Assembly: GCA_023212725.1 (NCBI GenBank)
Contig: JALBYF010000066.1
Span: 1-64,000, forward strand
DNA from: Tranzscheliella williamsii
Taxonomy: Eukaryota; Basidiomycota; Ustilaginomycetes; Ustilaginales; Ustilaginaceae
DNA length: 64,000 nucleotides
Direction: 5' to 3'
Shown here: positions 39,593-49,869 of the stretch, one piece after another
Numbering within the stretch: position 1 is the stretch's first letter
Layout of the letters: every line of letters begins with the position of its first letter
Program-made: the position numbers and the translations under genes
The notes under the pieces: generated by a model
The model's input: the letters and a program-made list of their open reading frames with translations, nothing else
Told to the model about the DNA's origin: nothing
Databases searched by the model: none

Positions 39593-42500
39593 TCACCAAG
39601 AATATACATACGACGCGCCATTCAATGAGGCCAGAGTGGGTTGGTCATGTTCCAGTAGGAACTTCTCCATCTTGGCATCCACGGGAATGGCCCCGAGAAG
39701 CTCAAGTAAGCATTGACGTCCTCGCGGATCCAGACGGCCCAGCAAGGGGATGGCGTGCGTGTTGAGACCAGAGAGGTAGACAGCATGGCGCTGTCCCCTC
39801 GGTCCCGATTCGGCCTGCACGTCGTCCGGACTCCGAGCCCACAGCCTTGCTGTTGTGCCTCGTAGATTGAAAAAGATCCATAGATGGTCGGGCCGCGTTA
39901 TCGTACCATCTTCCTCGAGCACGCCGTGCGCTTGATAGTCATCCCAAAACAGCTTTGTGCGACCCGCTTTCTTGGGTCTTTTCCGTGGATTTGATGTGTC
40001 CGCGTTCTCGTCATCTTGAAGCTCGACATTGCTGTCCTTTGGCTCAACAGCCGTTTCGAGTTCGGTTGCAGCCTGCGTTTTCGCGGTCGAACGGGTGGTG
40101 CGCAGCATGCTAAAGTTACGAATATTCTTCGTTTGGACTAGTATGTATGATAGCGTTTCGGCCTGAAACTTGGTACCTAGCAAATCCGCGCTACCAGGAT
40201 GTGGAATGCGGTGCACCGGAATCATGATGTCCCAGTCCGCTTGATTTGAGACACCTACCCAGGCGCACTGTCTTACCCAACCTTCCGCTAGAACTGCGCG
40301 TGGAATAGGTTTGCCATCGTTAAATTGCTGGTCGAGCCTTGCGAAGTGGGTAAAATTCACGTAATTTTCGCCCAACCACGCTGTTGTCTCGGTGTCCGGT
40401 TCGGAGCTAGAAGAGCTAGACGTGCTTGATGTCTTCAGTTCCATCGCCTCCAGAGAGTTGGCCTTCATCTTTTTCTCTCCCTTAGTGGAGACTGCGGAGC
40501 AAGCCTTCGTTTCGGACGCATGTTGTGACCTCACCGTATCGCTGCTAGCCGAGTCTGACAGATTGAGCAAGCTATTCAGCATGTCCCATATAGCCAATGG
40601 CTCAATGACCCTAGCACGCTCGTTGAAGTGTTCTTCTAGATGCTCCCGTCGATCAGATGTCTTCTTCTGCTGGATGATATCCCTGCTCAGAAGTTCGGGA
40701 AATACCTTCAAAGCCTGGCTAAGGTCTACGGCCAGGCTAAGAAGGATTCGGACCACTTCTTCACCATTCTCGCCCACAGAGATGTAAGAATTAAGAAGAG
40801 AGAATCGCATTTGTTGCAGACAGGTGGACCACCGTTGGAGTGGGTCGAGACGGAGCAAATAAGCCGCCGCGGCGCTACAGACGGGTTCTGACGGTGCCCA
40901 AGTCTCTACAGCACCTCCGTTCTTGCCTACATATCCAACGCGACGTAGATGGTACGCGACGAGACTGTCGCGCAGGGCCACCGCGTCCGTTATACCTTGT
41001 GATCCGTTGACGGTCAATGGAATGCGTTGGCCCACTAATGCGATCATCTTGTGCAATCTCTCCTTGGGCGCGCCATGTTCCGGCCACCCATAGGTAGAGA
41101 ATAGAAGTTTAAGCCCAACTCTCTTTAGAGATGCCCCGCCGAACGAAACGTCGTTTTCAGCCGTCATGATGGTCTCAGCCCAGAGAGGCCGGCCGTACTT
41201 GAGCGCAAAAACCTCCAAGTCCCTGAAAGTGACTGGGTGATCGCTGAATCTCGAAAAGGTCATCTGGGTCGTTCGTCGCTCATTGTCGATCGGTAGGTTG
41301 ACAAATGGCGGAACCAACTGATAATCTTCTCGAATGAATCGCTGCGAAGCCTCAAGCGCTTCAGGCCCGGATAAACGTGTTATATTTGACTGTGTGTCGA
41401 TGAGAATGATCCACTGGCCGCTGGTACCAAGGTATGACCAGATCCGGCGCAGGGCGGCGAGACGATTCTTGCCAAGGGCATTGCATTCGTCCAAGGCCAG
41501 GAAGAACAAAGGGCAAGCGGGCGGCGACTTTCTGCGGTGATCGGGTTTTGGCACGGGCAGCACGGCTCCCAGAGAATCCGGGCCACCAGTGAAGAAACCT
41601 TTCAGCTGCTCGGCAAAGAAGCGAGCGTTTGTTACTTTCGTCGATGTCCCTGTTGTCCCTAAAGGCTCTGACCTTTCTTTGTCGTACAGGTCTTTGCGAC
41701 GCCGCCAATAGTTGCTGAAGCTGCCTTGCAGGCTATCTAGCCTTTGGCATATCATGCGGTCGCCAAGCTCTTCTTGAGTTAACGAACGGCCTCTGTGGGC
41801 TAAGCTGATCGCTTGTCGGAGTAGAGTCTGGATGAAGGCAGCACGAGGGCTGTTCTCATAGTCGCTACTTTCCCTTTGATGTTGTAGACCATCGTGGGTC
41901 TGTTGGAAGATGGTACGTATTAGACTAGGATTGGCGCTCCCCGGGGGGACGGAACCGGTGGCAGTATACATGTCAATTAGACGGCGCATGGTAACTGCGA
42001 CGGCTGCAAAGAAACACGCCATATTGCGAACAGTTTCGAAGTTGTCATCGTGGTCGGTATCTTCTTCCGATGGGCGAAGGAATGACCGGATGGGCAAGTC
42101 TGCTGGAGGTGCAGATACGCCTGATGAAATACCCGAATCCCGACTGCGCACACAGACAAGAAGGCCAAGGATGTGCTTCGCCAGTTCATGTACCAGCTTT
42201 GTTTTGCCGAAGCCAGATGATTGAATTACGCCGAAGACCCTTGCATAGTGCTTGCCAGAATCGAACTCGGCTTCGACAGACAGTATGTGCTGCATTATGT
42301 TCCCGATACCCGGCCCTATAAATTGGCGCTCAAAGGCCTGGCGGATCGGATCGGAGCTCGAGATAATGTCAGCCATCGTGGCATTGGCTGCCGTGCCAGA
42401 AGTCATGCTGTAAAGCACGTGCTGCAGGATCTGGATCCCTGAAGCATCCCGATTCTTTTTTCGATACGAAATAGCAGCTGGTACGAGGTCAAGGACGTCA

Positions 42501-42871
42501 TGAATCAGGCCGTCCCGTGGCTTGTACTCTTGCGTTTCCGTCTCGAAGCGATAAAGGCTCCTTAGCCAAGGGGAGAAGTTTGGGTGAGGTCGAAAGCTTC
42601 GCAATGCCCTCACCACTCCCATCGCAGCAACTGGTAGAGTTTCCTCGACGAGACCTTTATCGGGTTTCGTCGCTGGCTCCGGGTCTAGATACGTGTCGAG
42701 GCTTGAGCTTAGAGCTCGAAGCAGGTCGTAACACCGGGTTTTGTTTTGACATTGCTGTAGCCATGCTTCCAAGTCTCGCGCTCGATGACGAGATGGCGAT
42801 AATGGGTGTAGCATGCCAGCAGCAGATGTCGCATGGAGCGGCGGTGTGAGAGGTAGCCCGTCGTCCTCCAT
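39593..42871 (-). CDS. NTPase-nuclease-like protein, copy B (paralogue of copy A)
   Basis: An intronless protein of 1092 residues, alignable with copy A over its full length and intact. The first in-frame ATG is at 42871; the frame is open further upstream but without an ATG. From this start: SRHRARDLEAWLQQC near 30; P-loop QSSGFGKTKLVHELAK near 217; DSGISSGVSAPPADLPIRSF; Walker B FFLALDECNAL near 457; WIILIDTQSN; YGRPLW; SEPVCSAAAAYLLRLDPL; and GENGEEVVRILLSLA. The nuclease-like module has NQADWDIMIPVHR near 880 and SYILVQTKNI near 914. Compared with copy A it has a Ser-rich linker (TSSTSSSSSSEPD) and about 25 extra residues after the VQTK motif. Conservation is highest around the NTPase and nuclease-like motifs, which argues for selection on both. 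No experimental function is known to me. Confidence 0.8.
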   Translation of the reverse strand: MEDDGLPLTPPLHATSAAGMLHPLSPSRHRARDLEAWLQQCQNKTRCYDLLRALSSSLDTYLDPEPATKPDKGLVEETLPVAAMGVVRALRSFRPHPNFSPWLRSLYRFETETQEYKPRDGLIHDVLDLVPAAISYRKKNRDASGIQILQHVLYSMTSGTAANATMADIISSSDPIRQAFERQFIGPGIGNIMQHILSVEAEFDSGKHYARVFGVIQSSGFGKTKLVHELAKHILGLLVCVRSRDSGISSGVSAPPADLPIRSFLRPSEEDTDHDDNFETVRNMACFFAAVAVTMRRLIDMYTATGSVPPGSANPSLIRTIFQQTHDGLQHQRESSDYENSPRAAFIQTLLRQAISLAHRGRSLTQEELGDRMICQRLDSLQGSFSNYWRRRKDLYDKERSEPLGTTGTSTKVTNARFFAEQLKGFFTGGPDSLGAVLPVPKPDHRRKSPPACPLFFLALDECNALGKNRLAALRRIWSYLGTSGQWIILIDTQSNITRLSGPEALEASQRFIREDYQLVPPFVNLPIDNERRTTQMTFSRFSDHPVTFRDLEVFALKYGRPLWAETIMTAENDVSFGGASLKRVGLKLLFSTYGWPEHGAPKERLHKMIALVGQRIPLTVNGSQGITDAVALRDSLVAYHLRRVGYVGKNGGAVETWAPSEPVCSAAAAYLLRLDPLQRWSTCLQQMRFSLLNSYISVGENGEEVVRILLSLAVDLSQALKVFPELLSRDIIQQKKTSDRREHLEEHFNERARVIEPLAIWDMLNSLLNLSDSASSDTVRSQHASETKACSAVSTKGEKKMKANSLEAMELKTSSTSSSSSSEPDTETTAWLGENYVNFTHFARLDQQFNDGKPIPRAVLAEGWVRQCAWVGVSNQADWDIMIPVHRIPHPGSADLLGTKFQAETLSYILVQTKNIRNFSMLRTTRSTAKTQAATELETAVEPKDSNVELQDDENADTSNPRKRPKKAGRTKLFWDDYQAHGVLEEDGTITRPDHLWIFFNLRGTTARLWARSPDDVQAESGPRGQRHAVYLSGLNTHAIPLLGRLDPRGRQCLLELLGAIPVDAKMEKFLLEHDQPTLASLNGASYVYSW

Positions 42872-45297
42872 GTCCCGGAGCCGTCTTAGAGGGTAGAGAA
42901 AGGAATTTGGGATGAGGAAGGAAGAGGAAGGATGCAGGTTCGTGCTCGATTTCAATGTCCTAACAACTTCAGGGTGTCCTAATCTGCTCGCTCGCTCCTA
43001 CTCACGCGTGTTAGAATTCGCAAGCCATACGCTGCGACTTCCCCTCTCGCACGATAAAACAAGTCCAAGTTTCCATGCGTCACATCAAAGAAAGTTCTAT
43101 GCAATGTACATATTCAACTTCACTTCTCACCCCAAACCTTAGCTACCACTTCATGTATATAAACTCAGACGAGACGAAGCCCCCAAAGCTTCACCTCACC
43201 GAGCAATTTATCTTTAAATCTTTCGACTTCGACAGTGAACTACAAACGGATAGTATTGACTTCATTTGGTACCAGTAACCACTGCACTAAGGTGACGTCT
43301 GCGTGACGCCACTTCTAATAACGCGCTGAACCAAATATGGTCATGTGACTCGGTACGATTTGTCCCAGCAGCTCAAACACTCGCACGAGAAAGAGTCGGT
43401 GAAATGCTAATAAGATATGCGGGGGAGGGGCCGGGGCCCCTCAGCTCCGGAGGACTCCCAGGCCCGCCGTACAGCGGGGCGGTCGAGCGCAGCGAAGAGC
43501 AAACAAGGGAGGGAACAACAGGGCGGGGAAAACGACGGCGAAGGCGTCTCGTCGCTGGCAGAGGTCGCGGTAGCGACCAGAAGGATGAGGGGGAAGAGAC
43601 AAGAGAGGTAATGAAGGTGGGGAGTGTTGAGCTGGCTCAGACGCGCACGCAGCGAGGCCACGTGATGCAGGAAAGGGCATCGGTGCAGCCAATCGTTTGT
43701 GATGTGATTCCGTTCTTCGTACTAGCGACACCACTGTTGCCCAACATCATGCAGCATCATCGCCAGCTTGGTGCTGGCAATGTTGGCATATGAGGGAAAG
43801 ACCAGCGAAACACTGGTATCAAAGCGTCATTGTTGGCGCATCGCTTATGACTGTTACTTTTGGTGGTCGGCAAACACCTCTAGCAGGTGGTAGCCGTGTG
43901 ATAGCCGGTTGAGTCAACGCTTTGCATTTGCACACAACAATGGATACGTGTACAAAGACCAAGCGATCGCTACCAAACGAAACAACGAACAGCTTACTTT
44001 TACAAAGAGCAGTAGCCGGTTACAACGGCCACAGTAGTGCAAGGCTTCACTAGGCACCGCCTCCAGGAAGCAGCGCACCCAAGCCAGGAAAACGGCCTAG
44101 GGTTTTACTACTAGACGACGCCGCGAGGTGAAGGAGCCGAAGTTGGGCTTCTAGCAAGATAAGCGGTTGCTGATGTGCTTGAACTGAAAACCGTGCCGTT
44201 GTGGATCTAGAGGGTTTGACTATTAAGCTGGGAGACCGCACAAAGATGGCAGGGATGCTGAGGTTGCTGACGTAGCTGCGATGGTGGCGCTCCACCAAGC
44301 AGTTGGCGTGTCCCGGGTAACGGCGGGATAATTCGTCGCCAGGCACCACACCGACGAGCCAAGGCCGTTGGAAATCAGGCCGGACAGGGCATCTTGATTA
44401 AGCGCTTCGAGGGCACCCTTTAGAACGTGGAGCGCGTCAACCGGAAAATCTTAGATTATTGGCACAATGTTTTGCAGGTCGAAGTCGGCGTAACCACCAG
44501 ATTTCGCAAAGAGCGTCAGAATATCAATTTGATGGTTGACGAGACACTGGCGCCATATACTGTAAATGTAACTCTAAGGTATTGCTCTTGCTTATTTTGA
44601 GCTCAGCAGTCGTGTCGAAAGGAGTCACGCTCCCATCGAGCACACAGAGGGAACCCAACGCGAGCGATGCAACTGTCCTCCCACCGAACTTAATGTTGAA
44701 TGGCTCGGGAAGTTCCAGTATAGCATCAAACGGCCCAATGTCGGTGACCGGTAGCGGCTACATGGACTCGTAGGCAGGACGAGATCACTCGCGAAGCGTC
44801 TTAATTTTTGTCTAAGTGCGATGTAGGCGATGGCGTCTTCGATTGGCTTGCGATCTCTATCGACCATTGTCAGCGTCGACTTTTCCCAACAGGATGGTCA
44901 TTAAGCGGCCTCGAAGCCCAAGGCCAATGAAGGGAGAATGGATGACATGGTCGACGATCGATTTGCCAGGATCATTGCGGAAAAAAAAAGCCCTGACGGA
45001 ACGCGCTGATACTTTTTCTGCAGCGTTGTAGCTCCAGCGCTGGCCCGTGTCAGCCCCAACGTGTCTTGGAGGAGACGAGCATAACCCCTGACGTCTCAGC
45101 GCTCATATATGGAACCCAGAGACGCCCACTCTCACACACTGTGGTTAGTACAAAAAAAATACTATGGCAGTGGGCGGGGCACAGCACGACGTGCACGGAG
45201 TCGTGGTTTGTATGACACAAGCTGCTGAATTAAGAGAATGCGCGGAGGTGAAGGTGCAGATGGCTTTTGTGAGCGCTACATAGAGGCGCTAGGGTAT
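42872..45297. other. 2.4-kb gene-poor accessory region
   Basis: The copy B promoter lies at its left end. A good plus-strand TATA word (TATATAAAC, about 43159-43167) has no recognisable gene downstream. A GC-rich purine stretch runs from about 43420 to 43620. Degenerate coding sequence with possible retroelement similarity lies at 44050-45060 and is listed separately. Nothing else is supported. Confidence 0.5.
44050..45060 (-). mobile_element. degenerate coding sequence, possibly an LTR-retrotransposon relic
   Basis: On the minus strand, coding-like stretches change frame and contain stops. One segment reads RRFASDLVLPTS, and the adjoining frame continues PVTDIGPFDAILELPEPF and then ASLALGSLCVLDGS. 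This recalls the end of a retropepsin domain (the family's 'DxILGxPFL' segment). Downstream, KSGGYADFDLQNIVPII with DFPVDALHVLKGAL resembles the linker between protease and reverse transcriptase in Ty3-type elements. No reverse transcriptase motif, LTR or primer-binding site is visible, so the assignment is tentative. Confidence 0.3.
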
Positions 45298-46755
45298 CTA
45301 GATCTTGCCAAACAGTTTTTTGTCGATAGCATACCACCTCGAGATGAAAGCCGAGCATGAGCCAGCTACCACCACGATGCCTGAATACGCCGCCATCGGC
45401 CACCAGTGGTAATTAGGGGCGTTTCCAAGGATGGCACCTGCAATAGGCGTGCCGAAAAGCCCGCCAAACGACATGAGGAAAAACATCATGCCGTTTCTCG
45501 TGCCGACAGTGGCTGTTGAGCCAAGCTGGGAAGAGCAGGCAGGGATGAGAGAGACATAGCAGCCTGAGGTGAATCCGAAGAGAATGGCAAACACAACAAG
45601 GCCACCGAAATGACTGCAAAGAGGGAAGATGAAGATCAGGATGCCAGAGACGGCCAGATGCGGCAAGACGGTGTTGATGCGCCCGAATCGATCTGCAATC
45701 ATCCCGGGAAGGATACGACCAAAGCTGGATGCAGCATTCATGATCGATAGGTAGTAGCCGTCTGCGGGGATGTCGTGGGAAGAAGACCAGACATCCATAT
45801 AGGAAAAGGGAGTGTAGAGTCCAAACATGACGAGCGATGCACCTATCACGAAGGAAGTGTAGGCTGGGTTGTTGAAGGCACTGAATTCGGTCCATTTAAC
45901 CTGCTTCCATCCGCCTTTCTCTTTATTGTTGACATCGATAGAAGGCGGGAGGCGCGTGCTGAGAGAGAGCCAGGCTGTGATAACGCAGAAAAGGGCGAAA
46001 AAGCCGACGACCCTCATGGTCCAGCCATAACCGATGCGAGGTATGAGTCTTCGGATGAGAATAGGAAAGATGATACCGCCGGTGGAAGAGCCTGAGGCGA
46101 CAATGCCAAGCGCGAGGCCTCGCCTGCGGTTGAAGTAGTGCGTTGGGCAGTTGATAGCGAGATTAAAGACGATCCCGAATCCAAGACCAAGGCCAACACC
46201 CTGAGCGAGAAAAAGTTGGTAATACTGTGTGCAAAGGCTCACCATCATCTGGCTGAAGACCAAAAGCGCGCAGCCAAGGGTGAAGAGTGGGCGGAAGAAG
46301 CCCAGATCGAAAAGTCGGCCGGCGACTATGGCGGGAGCAAACATGAGGAAGTATTGAAAGGCGCCGATCCAGGCGATCTGACTGGAGCTCTTGTCGGAAA
46401 GAATGGAGGACTGATAATACTCCTGGTAGATCCCATAGCTGTTGAGCAGCCCGAAGGAAATGAAGGTACACCACCACCCTCCAAAAACACAAAGCCAAGC
46501 CTTACGGCCTCCTTCGGGAAAGTAGATGCTGGCATCTCCTGCTTGTGCCTTGACGACGTTTTCGCCAAGATCGTGCTCGGTCTTGGCGGACATGCCTGCC
46601 TGGGAAGTGGTGGCCTCGACATCCGTCTCGTCGTCTGTCGGCAGCATCTCATCGTGAGTGTGGCTTTGACGGCCAGCAGAACGGTCGGCGCGTAGCGTTG
46701 GCTGTTGACTATCTGGCGCTGAGGACGGCCCAGTCTGCTCGGAGACTTTATCCAT
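45298..46755 (-). CDS. MFS transporter, monocarboxylate (MCT/Mch) family
   Basis: A membrane carrier of the major facilitator superfamily, monocarboxylate-porter branch, as in yeast Mch proteins (riboflavin or unknown monocarboxylate substrates). The first ATG is at 46755 and gives 485 residues; upstream codons in frame have no ATG. About 75 hydrophilic residues (acidic and Ser/Thr-rich) precede the first membrane helix. Then GGRKAWLCVFGGWWCTFISF begins helix 1, matching the family's D/G-G-x-x-x-W start. About 12 hydrophobic segments follow; helix 4-5 shows GLGLGFGIVFNLAI and FNRRRGLALGIVASGSSTGG, a typical family signature. A central cytoplasmic loop follows helix 6. The C-terminal half has GRILPGMIADRFGRIN. 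Substrate cannot be told. It is divergent from the SF3B4 gene. Confidence 0.88.
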   Translation of the reverse strand: MDKVSEQTGPSSAPDSQQPTLRADRSAGRQSHTHDEMLPTDDETDVEATTSQAGMSAKTEHDLGENVVKAQAGDASIYFPEGGRKAWLCVFGGWWCTFISFGLLNSYGIYQEYYQSSILSDKSSSQIAWIGAFQYFLMFAPAIVAGRLFDLGFFRPLFTLGCALLVFSQMMVSLCTQYYQLFLAQGVGLGLGFGIVFNLAINCPTHYFNRRRGLALGIVASGSSTGGIIFPILIRRLIPRIGYGWTMRVVGFFALFCVITAWLSLSTRLPPSIDVNNKEKGGWKQVKWTEFSAFNNPAYTSFVIGASLVMFGLYTPFSYMDVWSSSHDIPADGYYLSIMNAASSFGRILPGMIADRFGRINTVLPHLAVSGILIFIFPLCSHFGGLVVFAILFGFTSGCYVSLIPACSSQLGSTATVGTRNGMMFFLMSFGGLFGTPIAGAILGNAPNYHWWPMAAYSGIVVVAGSCSAFISRWYAIDKKLFGKI

Positions 46756-47652
46756 GGCCGAAGTGCTGGTTGGAGCAAGCCGATGCGCAAGCAGCTGGTG
46801 CGGTCGTGCGGCGAAGTGTGGTAGAGAAACAAGGTAGGGACCTGACAAGTGGAAAGAGGAGTCATAAGTGTCTGCTGTAGAACTGACGTCTACCGTTGCG
46901 GGAAAAGGTATGTAAACTTCGGCCCTGTCGGATTAGTATTTCGACTAGGGTTTAGCCGCCATTGGTGTGCGTTAGTGTGATATACACTCACCGTCTGTGA
47001 TTCTTCGGCTATCATATGCGCAGCCGGCAAAAAAGTACGGCGGGTAATAGAAGGGGCTTTTCAACCCCGCTCTACTTTGCCGTAAATGATTCTTCCCCTC
47101 GGTCATCCCCGCCCTATACCCCGTTGGACCCCGCTTCACAACCACCGACGAACGTGAGCCACACGGAACACTTGCAAGTCGCATCCTCGTCTCAGCTGAA
47201 CTCGCCGCTTGTTTTCAGAATCAACGCCTGTCTCGTAATTGTTGTCATGAGATATGCAATAGCAAGCTTCAGGTGCTAAATGCCTTAAACGACGCGAGAA
47301 GCCATGCCCGCATCTGAAAAATCAACATCACAAGCAAGAAGCAGCGTGATTTTAAGAGCCGCCATGCTCCCGCGTTTTTGTCGGAGAGAAAAGCGACCCT
47401 TTCATCGGCGAGAAAAGCGGGGCTGACGGAATCTCATCGTCTAAGTCCAAAACCATCGGTCCTCTTTTTCGCCGATCCCGATCTAGCCGCGGTGGAATTT
47501 TCGCTCGCCAACCGACTTCCGGAGACGTGGATGGGTGAGTGTCAGTATAATGACAATGTGAATGCTATCTTTTCTCGCGTCGAGCCTCTCTCCCAACACT
47601 GCACTGCACAAGAATCAGCCCATCGCTTCGCCCAGTGCCATTCTGCGGCAAT
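46756..47652. other. divergent intergenic region MFS/SF3B4
   Basis: About 900 bp. Two near-identical words, CGGAGAGAAAAGCG (47382-47395) and CGGCGAGAAAAGCG (47406-47419), lie upstream of SF3B4 and could be a paired regulatory site. No gene is seen. Confidence 0.5.
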
Positions 47653-48546
47653 ATGTCGCGACCGCCCGAGCTGGATCGCAACCAGGATGCTACATGCTAT
47701 GTGGGCAATATCGATGATAGGGCCACGGATGCACTCGTCTGGGAGCTCATGATCCAGGCAGGCCCGCTTGTGAATCTTCACCTGCCCAAAGACAGGATCA
47801 CACAATCGCATCAAGGCTACGGATTCGCAGAGTTTCAAACCGAGCAGGACGCCGACTATGCCTGCAAAGTGATGAACGGCCTGAAGCTGTACGGCAAGCC
47901 CATCAGAGTTAACAAAGCGTCTAATGACCGTAAACAGATCGACATTGGAGCCAATCTGTTCGTGGGAAGCCTCGACCCGGCCGTAGACGAGCGAGTGCTT
48001 TACGAAACCTTCTCTGCCTTTGGCAACATCGTCGGCTTGCCGAAGCTCGCCAGGGATCCTACCACGGGCGAGCCAAAGGGCTTTGCATTTGTTTCTTTCG
48101 ACAGTTTCGAGGCAGCCGATGCTGCCTTGGAAGCGCTTAACGGACAATTCCTGCTCAACAAGACCATCACCGTTGCCTATGCCATCAAGAAAGACTCGAA
48201 AACAGGCGAGAGGCATGGCACTGCTGCTGAACGACTTCTGGCTGCACAGGCCAGGAAGAACAATGCATTGCCGCCGATCATCCCGCATCAGCCCATGCCA
48301 CAAGCTGCTCCTCCAGGCGCACCGCCGGGGCCGCCCCTTCAACCAGCTTGGGGCTTTGGCCCACCTCTAGCCGCTCCAGGTGGACAGATCCCCCACCAGC
48401 ATCAGCCCCAGTATTTCAGCGGTCCTCCCCCTCCAGTGCAGGCGCAGGCTCATGCCGGCCTACCGTCGTACCCTCAATATCCACCAAATCCGGCGTCTGT
48501 ACCCATGCAAAACAGCCCTTACGCGCCCTATCCGCATCCTCAGTGA
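47653..48546 (+). CDS. HSH49: splicing factor 3b subunit 4 (SF3B4/Hsh49/SAP49)
   Basis: RNA-binding subunit of the SF3b complex of the U2 snRNP, which contacts pre-mRNA near the branch site. It is a single exon of 297 residues. The N-terminus [14 protein letters not shown] begins RRM1, as in other family members; the first RRM has QGYGFAEF and ends [15 protein letters not shown]2 starts [11 protein letters not shown] and contains [20 protein letters not shown]. Next comes the family hallmark [18 protein letters not shown]. The C-terminal 90 residues are Pro/Gln/Ala-rich, as in human SF3B4 but shorter. The ATG at 47653 is chosen over any upstream start because the protein then begins [11 protein letters not shown] like its orthologues. 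Identification is certain. Confidence 0.96.
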   Translation: MSRPPELDRNQDATCYVGNIDDRATDALVWELMIQAGPLVNLHLPKDRITQSHQGYGFAEFQTEQDADYACKVMNGLKLYGKPIRVNKASNDRKQIDIGANLFVGSLDPAVDERVLYETFSAFGNIVGLPKLARDPTTGEPKGFAFVSFDSFEAADAALEALNGQFLLNKTITVAYAIKKDSKTGERHGTAAERLLAAQARKNNALPPIIPHQPMPQAAPPGAPPGPPLQPAWGFGPPLAAPGGQIPHQHQPQYFSGPPPPVQAQAHAGLPSYPQYPPNPASVPMQNSPYAPYPHPQ

Positions 48547-48820
48547 ATATCGATCGCCTTCGATAGTTGCACTTCTCTGTTCCTTTTCGCTCATACACCT
48601 TGTAGTCTTAACCAATCTGTACTTGTATCGCGATCATCATCAACTTTTGATCCGGCTGGCCACCGACTGTCTCTGCGAGTGGGGTCCGTATTAATAACAG
48701 CACAGACGGATTGGGAGTGGCGCAAAGTCTTTCGTGCGGTACATGAACCGTGTCTGGCAGGAATAACTCGTTCTTCAATCGTACACTGTGGAAAAACACG
48801 CAGAGGGGCGCCGATCAGTA

Positions 48821-49411
48821 TCATGCCGCGGCCATGCGGTGCCTGGAGGCCAGGACAGCAGCTTCTACGGACTCACCATGAACAATGCCAAGCCAAAACG
48901 TCCACCAAAGGATGAAACTGAAAGCGTTCTCTGTTAACCCATTCAACAGGAAGAGGCCGACATCGCGGGGAGAAAAGACGCCCGACCTTGGATCTATCGT
49001 TACCGCTTTCGACTTGGCAGGAGGCGTGCCCTGAGTGGCAGTCGAGGAGGGTGGCGAAGGCGAGACGAAGAACCGGCTTGGCCTTCCCTGTGCGTTGATC
49101 CCGAGCACCACCAGGTTGGTGAGAACGATAGAGGCAAGGTAGAAACCAAAGCCGATGAAGTTGGTCAGGCCTAAAACGCCCGCGACAGAGCCTGCCACCG
49201 AGAGCGCTGTCGAGCGAACGCTGGACAGTTGACGTAGTTCGGAGCAGAGCGGTCAGAGACGGCACAGAGATCACGAGCGCGTAACAGCGTGGATCAGATA
49301 AACTTGCACTTACTATTCCACCTGCTTGGCGTTGTGCGCCACATTCTCCGGATAGTACGACTGCGCCCGCAGCTGCAGGTCCTGTTCTTGAATAAGCGCT
49401 GTTGCTGCCAT
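48821..49411 (-). CDS. EMC6: ER membrane protein complex subunit 6 (EMC6), two exons
   Basis: Subunit of the EMC insertase, which places tail-anchored and multi-pass proteins in the ER membrane. The exons are 49314-49411 and 48821-49220, with a GTAAGT...CAG intron of 93 bp; the junction codon is Tyr. The spliced protein has 165 residues, against about 110 in yeast and human. Exon 1 encodes a hydrophilic N-terminus (YYPENVAHNAKQVE). The first membrane hairpin is VRSTALSVAGSVAGVLGLTN followed by FIGFGFYLASIVLTNLVVL. The family's last helix pair appears as ENAFSFILWWTFWLGIVH. The extra length is a roughly 45-residue Ser/Pro/Thr-rich loop between the helices (SPSPPSSTATQGTPPAKSK). Assignment rests on helix sequence and order and is strong. 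Confidence 0.88.
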
Positions 49412-49869
49412 TTTGAACCTCCAGAGTTGTGCACTTCCGTCACGCCCGAGTGGAAAGATGGTGTGCGATGGACAGGAATCGGAAGAATGGGAATCACATG
49501 ATGAAGTGTGCCATGTAGCAACGACGCACAGACGCAGGAGAGTAGTGTGATCTAACAGATCATGCAATTTCCAGTGTGAGTGATCCGATTCTACAGAGCC
49601 ACTACTTTTCAAGCCCAAGCCATGTCACAGTAATGAGTGCCGCACCACGGCTTGCTCGTATAATACTGAGAAATGAAAGCGAGGAAGCGTTTTAATGTCA
49701 CCTGCGGTGTGGTATAGGGATGACTCAGGTACATCTACATGTATCGGCAAGTTGGTCCGGACCAGGAGAACGCGGGCAGGACATCAAGCGCCACGAATCG
49801 TAGGACCAGAGTCGAGCCGACCGCCATGGAAGGAGGGCGCGCATCTGCTTGAATTGAAAAGGTCTACAT
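49412..49869. other. region between EMC6 and shugoshin genes
   Basis: 458 bp holding the EMC6 promoter and the 3' flank of the shugoshin gene (both minus strand). No additional feature is seen. Confidence 0.5.

Noticed and set aside
46756..46848. Upstream extension of the MFS transporter frame.
   Set aside because: No ATG in this part; the first ATG is at 46755.
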